Part shown: positions 61,605 through 64,000 of the stretch, piece by piece | How the letters are laid out: each line of letters starts with the position of its first letter | How positions within the stretch are numbered: position 1 is the stretch's first letter | NCBI RefSeq assembly: GCF_004123835.1 | Contig: NZ_MZMU01000010.1 | Span: 124,001 to 188,000 of the forward strand | DNA length: 64,000 nt | Reading direction: 5' to 3' | DNA from: Rhizobium leguminosarum | Lineage (GTDB): Bacteria > Pseudomonadota > Alphaproteobacteria > Rhizobiales > Rhizobiaceae | Notes under the pieces: model-generated | Told to the model about the DNA's origin: nothing | Seen by the model: the letters and a program-made list of their open reading frames with translations, nothing else | The model's database searches: none | Made by a program: the position numbers and the translations under genes

Positions 61605-61656
61605 GCTTCCGTCTATAGCCGGATGAGCCGTCTCGCCCGGTCTGCAACTACCAACG

Positions 61657-61688
61657 AAAAAAGCCGCCATGTTTCCATGGCGGCTTTT
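61657..61688. terminator. Bidirectional intrinsic terminator
   Basis: AAAAGCCGCCATG (61659-61671) pairs with CATGGCGGCTTTT (61676-61688) across loop TTTC. A-run and T-run flanks let it work on both strands, serving the aldo/keto reductase (+) and the APC permease (-). Confidence 0.88.
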
Positions 61689-61713
61689 CGGCCCTTCTGC
61701 TTGGGAGGCGATT

Positions 61714-63498
61714 TTAGGCCGGAAGCTGGAAGATCACGTTGGCGATCAGGACGATCGCCAGGCCGCCGGCGAGTGCCAGATAGGGCAGGATGCCGGCTTT
61801 CTTGACGCCGAGATCCTGGCCGACCAGGCCGAGATCCTCCATCGCGCCGGCCGGGAATTTGCCCCCGTCACGCACATAGTGGCGATAGGCGAAGACCGGC
61901 AGGATCAGGGCGGCGAAGATGAAACCGACCCAGAGCGCGTTGGAATAACCCCAGACCTTGGCGCCAGCGCCGAGGAAGAGCGCGTTGACGAAGGCAAGGA
62001 CGGTGTTGAGGCCGATCAGCCAGGTCGGCGCCTTCCAGGGGCGTTCGATATGGCCGGAATCCATCCGGTGGATCCAGCCGGAATTGAGGTTCAGGAAGTT
62101 GAAGATGATGTAGCCGACATTCGAGACGGCGAGCACGAAGAAGTAGCCGCCGACATCCGAGGCGATCGCCAGCAGGAAGAGATTGAAGGCGAAATCGGTC
62201 CACATCGCCCGCGTCGGCGCGCCGTGCTCGTTGACGTGGTCGAGATATTTCGGCAGCCAGCCATCCTTCGAGCCCTGGTAGAGCGTGCGCGAGGAGCCGG
62301 CCATCGCCGTCATGATGGCGAGGAAGAGTGCCATGATCATCAACACGACGAGCAGCTGGGTGACGATCCGGCCGGCGCCGATCAGGCCGCCGAGCGCTTC
62401 GGCAACGCCGGTGCCGTCGACGATGCCGGGGGCCAGCATGCCTGCATGGCCGAGAACGCCCTGGAAGGCGAAGGGCACGAGGAAGAAAAACAGGCAGCAG
62501 GCAAGGCCGGAATAGAAGATCGCCTTGAAGGTGTCGGTCTTCGGGTTCTTGAGCTCGCGGGTGTAGCAGACAGCCGTCTCGAAGCCGTAGGTCGACCAGG
62601 CGGCGATATAGAGGCCGCCGAGGAAGAGCGTCCAGCCGCCGTTGCTCCAGGTGCCGTCGGTAGCGGCATAGGCGGCTGTCGGCGGCACGAGGCCGGTGAC
62701 GTTGGTGGCAAGGATCTGGCCGCTGACGATCGGGTAAAGGCCGATGATCAACAGCGGCACCAGCACGATGATGGCCAGCCACTTCTGCACGCTTGCCGTT
62801 TCCGAAATGCCGCGATGCTGGATGGCGAAGATGATCAGCATCAGGATGCCGCCGATGAAGAAGGTGGCGTTGATATTGGCGGTGGCAAGGAAGGGAATGT
62901 TGAAGCTCAAGAGCGACCAGCTGCGGATCGCCGGCGTTAGAGCAGCGACGCCATCGGTGCCGAGCAATGCCTTGACGGCGTCATCCGGCGTGGTGCCGGC
63001 ATGGGCTGCGATATATTCGGCGACGCGGGGGCTGTCGGCCGTGATGGAAGCGGCATGCGCTGAGATCCAGTCGAGGACCATCTGCGAATCCGCTGCCGGA
63101 ATCGGGAAGAACGCGTTGAGGATATAACCGGCGGCGATGGCGCAGCCGAGCGACAGCACCGGCGACCAGGCAAACCAGTTGCACCAGACGGACAGCGGCG
63201 CGATGAATTTAGAATAACGCAGCCAGGCGGTGGCGCCATAGACCGAAGCGCCGCCGGACTTGTTGGCGAACATGCCGGCGATCTCGGCATAGGTGAAGGA
63301 CTGCAGGAAACCCATCACCATCGAGATGATCCAGACGACGAAGGCGAGCTTGCCCGTCGTGCCTGCGATGCCGCCGATAGAGAAAAGAACGAGCGGCGGC
63401 ACGCCCGCAGCCACCCAGAATGCGCCCTTCCAGTCGAGCGCGCGTACAAGCTTACCTTCGGTGCCGGATGCAATCCCGGCCTCCACAACGTCTGTCAT
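61714..63498 (-). CDS. APC-family amino acid/amine permease
   Basis: A 594-residue membrane protein with about 12-14 hydrophobic helices. The APC start is visible (PPLVLFSIGGIAGTTGKLAFVVWIISMVMGFLQSFTYAEIAGMFANKSGGASVYGATAW). A long polar insert (about residues 140-185, DSQMVLDWISAHAASITADSPRVAEYIAAHAG) lies between helices. The ATG at 63498 has GGGGAA upstream; a further 48 codons are rejected. It diverges from a partly visible gene with a DUF1989-like start, so it may import an amine or methylated amino acid for that enzyme. Confidence 0.88.
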   Translation of the reverse strand: MTDVVEAGIASGTEGKLVRALDWKGAFWVAAGVPPLVLFSIGGIAGTTGKLAFVVWIISMVMGFLQSFTYAEIAGMFANKSGGASVYGATAWLRYSKFIAPLSVWCNWFAWSPVLSLGCAIAAGYILNAFFPIPAADSQMVLDWISAHAASITADSPRVAEYIAAHAGTTPDDAVKALLGTDGVAALTPAIRSWSLLSFNIPFLATANINATFFIGGILMLIIFAIQHRGISETASVQKWLAIIVLVPLLIIGLYPIVSGQILATNVTGLVPPTAAYAATDGTWSNGGWTLFLGGLYIAAWSTYGFETAVCYTRELKNPKTDTFKAIFYSGLACCLFFFLVPFAFQGVLGHAGMLAPGIVDGTGVAEALGGLIGAGRIVTQLLVVLMIMALFLAIMTAMAGSSRTLYQGSKDGWLPKYLDHVNEHGAPTRAMWTDFAFNLFLLAIASDVGGYFFVLAVSNVGYIIFNFLNLNSGWIHRMDSGHIERPWKAPTWLIGLNTVLAFVNALFLGAGAKVWGYSNALWVGFIFAALILPVFAYRHYVRDGGKFPAGAMEDLGLVGQDLGVKKAGILPYLALAGGLAIVLIANVIFQLPA

Positions 63499-63748
63499 CG
63501 GTGAAATTCCCCATTCTATTTGTTCCGGACGTATCTTTGTACGTCTCCCTGAACGTGTCTCCCTGACAGTCTCAAGCCCGCCCGGATGGTTTTGGCGATC
63601 CGTGTTCCCGACGGATTCCCCGAGTCTCAACTCTTTATGCATAGTGAAGATATTTTCTTTTTAGTCAACTCGACTTTACTTTCCTGGGGCATTTTGTAAC
63701 CTGCATGGTGGGGTGTCCGAGGACGCCGATCCTCCCATGAGGGCAGCA

Positions 63749-64000
63749 TGCGAGAACTTCATCCTGCTATGACGGGCCTGCGGCCGGCGGCTGCGAGCCT
63801 CGTGCACTATCCCGGCATTTCCACGCTGCCGGAGGGAACCGAGCGCTACAGGGCAAAGGGCGGCGGATCGATCGTCGTACGCGTCGAGCCGGGCGATCGC
63901 GTCAGCGCCGTCGACAGCGAGGGCGGACAGGTCTGCGAGATCTCCTTCCTCGACGAGAAAGGGCGCTTCCTGGCCGCCGGTCTCGGAACGGCTTTCAGCA
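63749..64000 (+). CDS. Partial gene, DUF1989-like N-terminus (possible aminomethyltransferase-linked protein)
   Basis: Eighty-four codons are visible before the window ends. GAGGG precedes the ATG. The sequence SIVVRVEPGDRVSAVDSEGGQVCEISFLDEKGRF resembles the N-terminal part of DUF1989/urea-carboxylase-associated proteins, which in some rhizobial proteins is fused to a GcvT-like aminomethyltransferase. It is divergent from the APC permease across a 250-bp region. The full-length identity cannot be decided here. Confidence 0.6.

Overview
The window looks like chromosomal or large-replicon DNA from a Rhizobium of the R. leguminosarum/etli group. It is GC-rich and dense with ABC uptake systems and catabolic operons. 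Promoters have rhizobial CTATAT-like -10 hexamers. It carries two intergenic elements of about 105 bp with paired palindromes (RIME-like), an alphaproteobacterial DUF1127 gene with CCUCCUCCC-loop small RNAs, and a short rhizobial flagellin. I see no rRNA, tRNA, CRISPR array, insertion sequence or prophage. The species assignment is inference.

Layout. 0-5.7 kb (minus strand): an amide/nitrile-type operon in the order amiC-like sensor, ANTAR antiterminator, leader RNA with intrinsic terminator, nitrilase-family hydrolase, and LivK/H/M-type transporter (cut by the left edge). 5.8-16.7 kb: a dipeptide-type ABC transporter with an M20 amidohydrolase and a serine beta-lactamase-like hydrolase, two tandem LysR regulators and a divergent MmgE/PrpD gene. 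16.8-23.5 kb: a dienelactone hydrolase and a sugar ABC operon headed by a Gfo/Idh/MocA dehydrogenase. 23.7-25.9 kb: VOC protein, arginase-family protein, AHSA1/ArsR pair. 26.3-34.2 kb: two divergent catabolic units (D-amino-acid PLP enzyme, M81 peptidase and NTF2-like protein against RidA, RpiR, SDR, MFS and ROK). 34.2-38.7 kb: EamA/AraC, quinone oxidoreductase, SDR/HxlR. 38.8-46.5 kb: GH20 hexosaminidase, a lone flagellin, a DHA2 drug transporter, an exonuclease, hypothetical genes and a small RNA. 46.8-52.7 kb: a GH94 phosphorylase and the kduI-kduD-gntR uronate operon. 52.8-53.5 kb: DUF1127 gene and an array of anti-Shine-Dalgarno hairpins. 53.5-64 kb: exonuclease, two-component system, PmtA-like methyltransferase, haloalkane dehalogenase/MarR, amine oxidase, aldo-keto reductase, APC permease and a gene cut by the right edge.

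The most notable signals are RNA-based. (1) Two abutting hexaloop hairpins followed by a terminator lie between the ANTAR gene and the nitrilase gene, an apparent amide-responsive antitermination switch. (2) A DUF1127 gene is followed by an RNA with four CCUCCUCCC loops (cuckoo/CcsR/alpha-r14 type), and a further single sRNA of similar design lies 7.4 kb away. All three promoters share the box GCATAGSTGC at 38-39 nt from the -10 hexamer. (3) A 48-bp direct repeat of the ROK gene's 3' end flanks the EamA/AraC pair.
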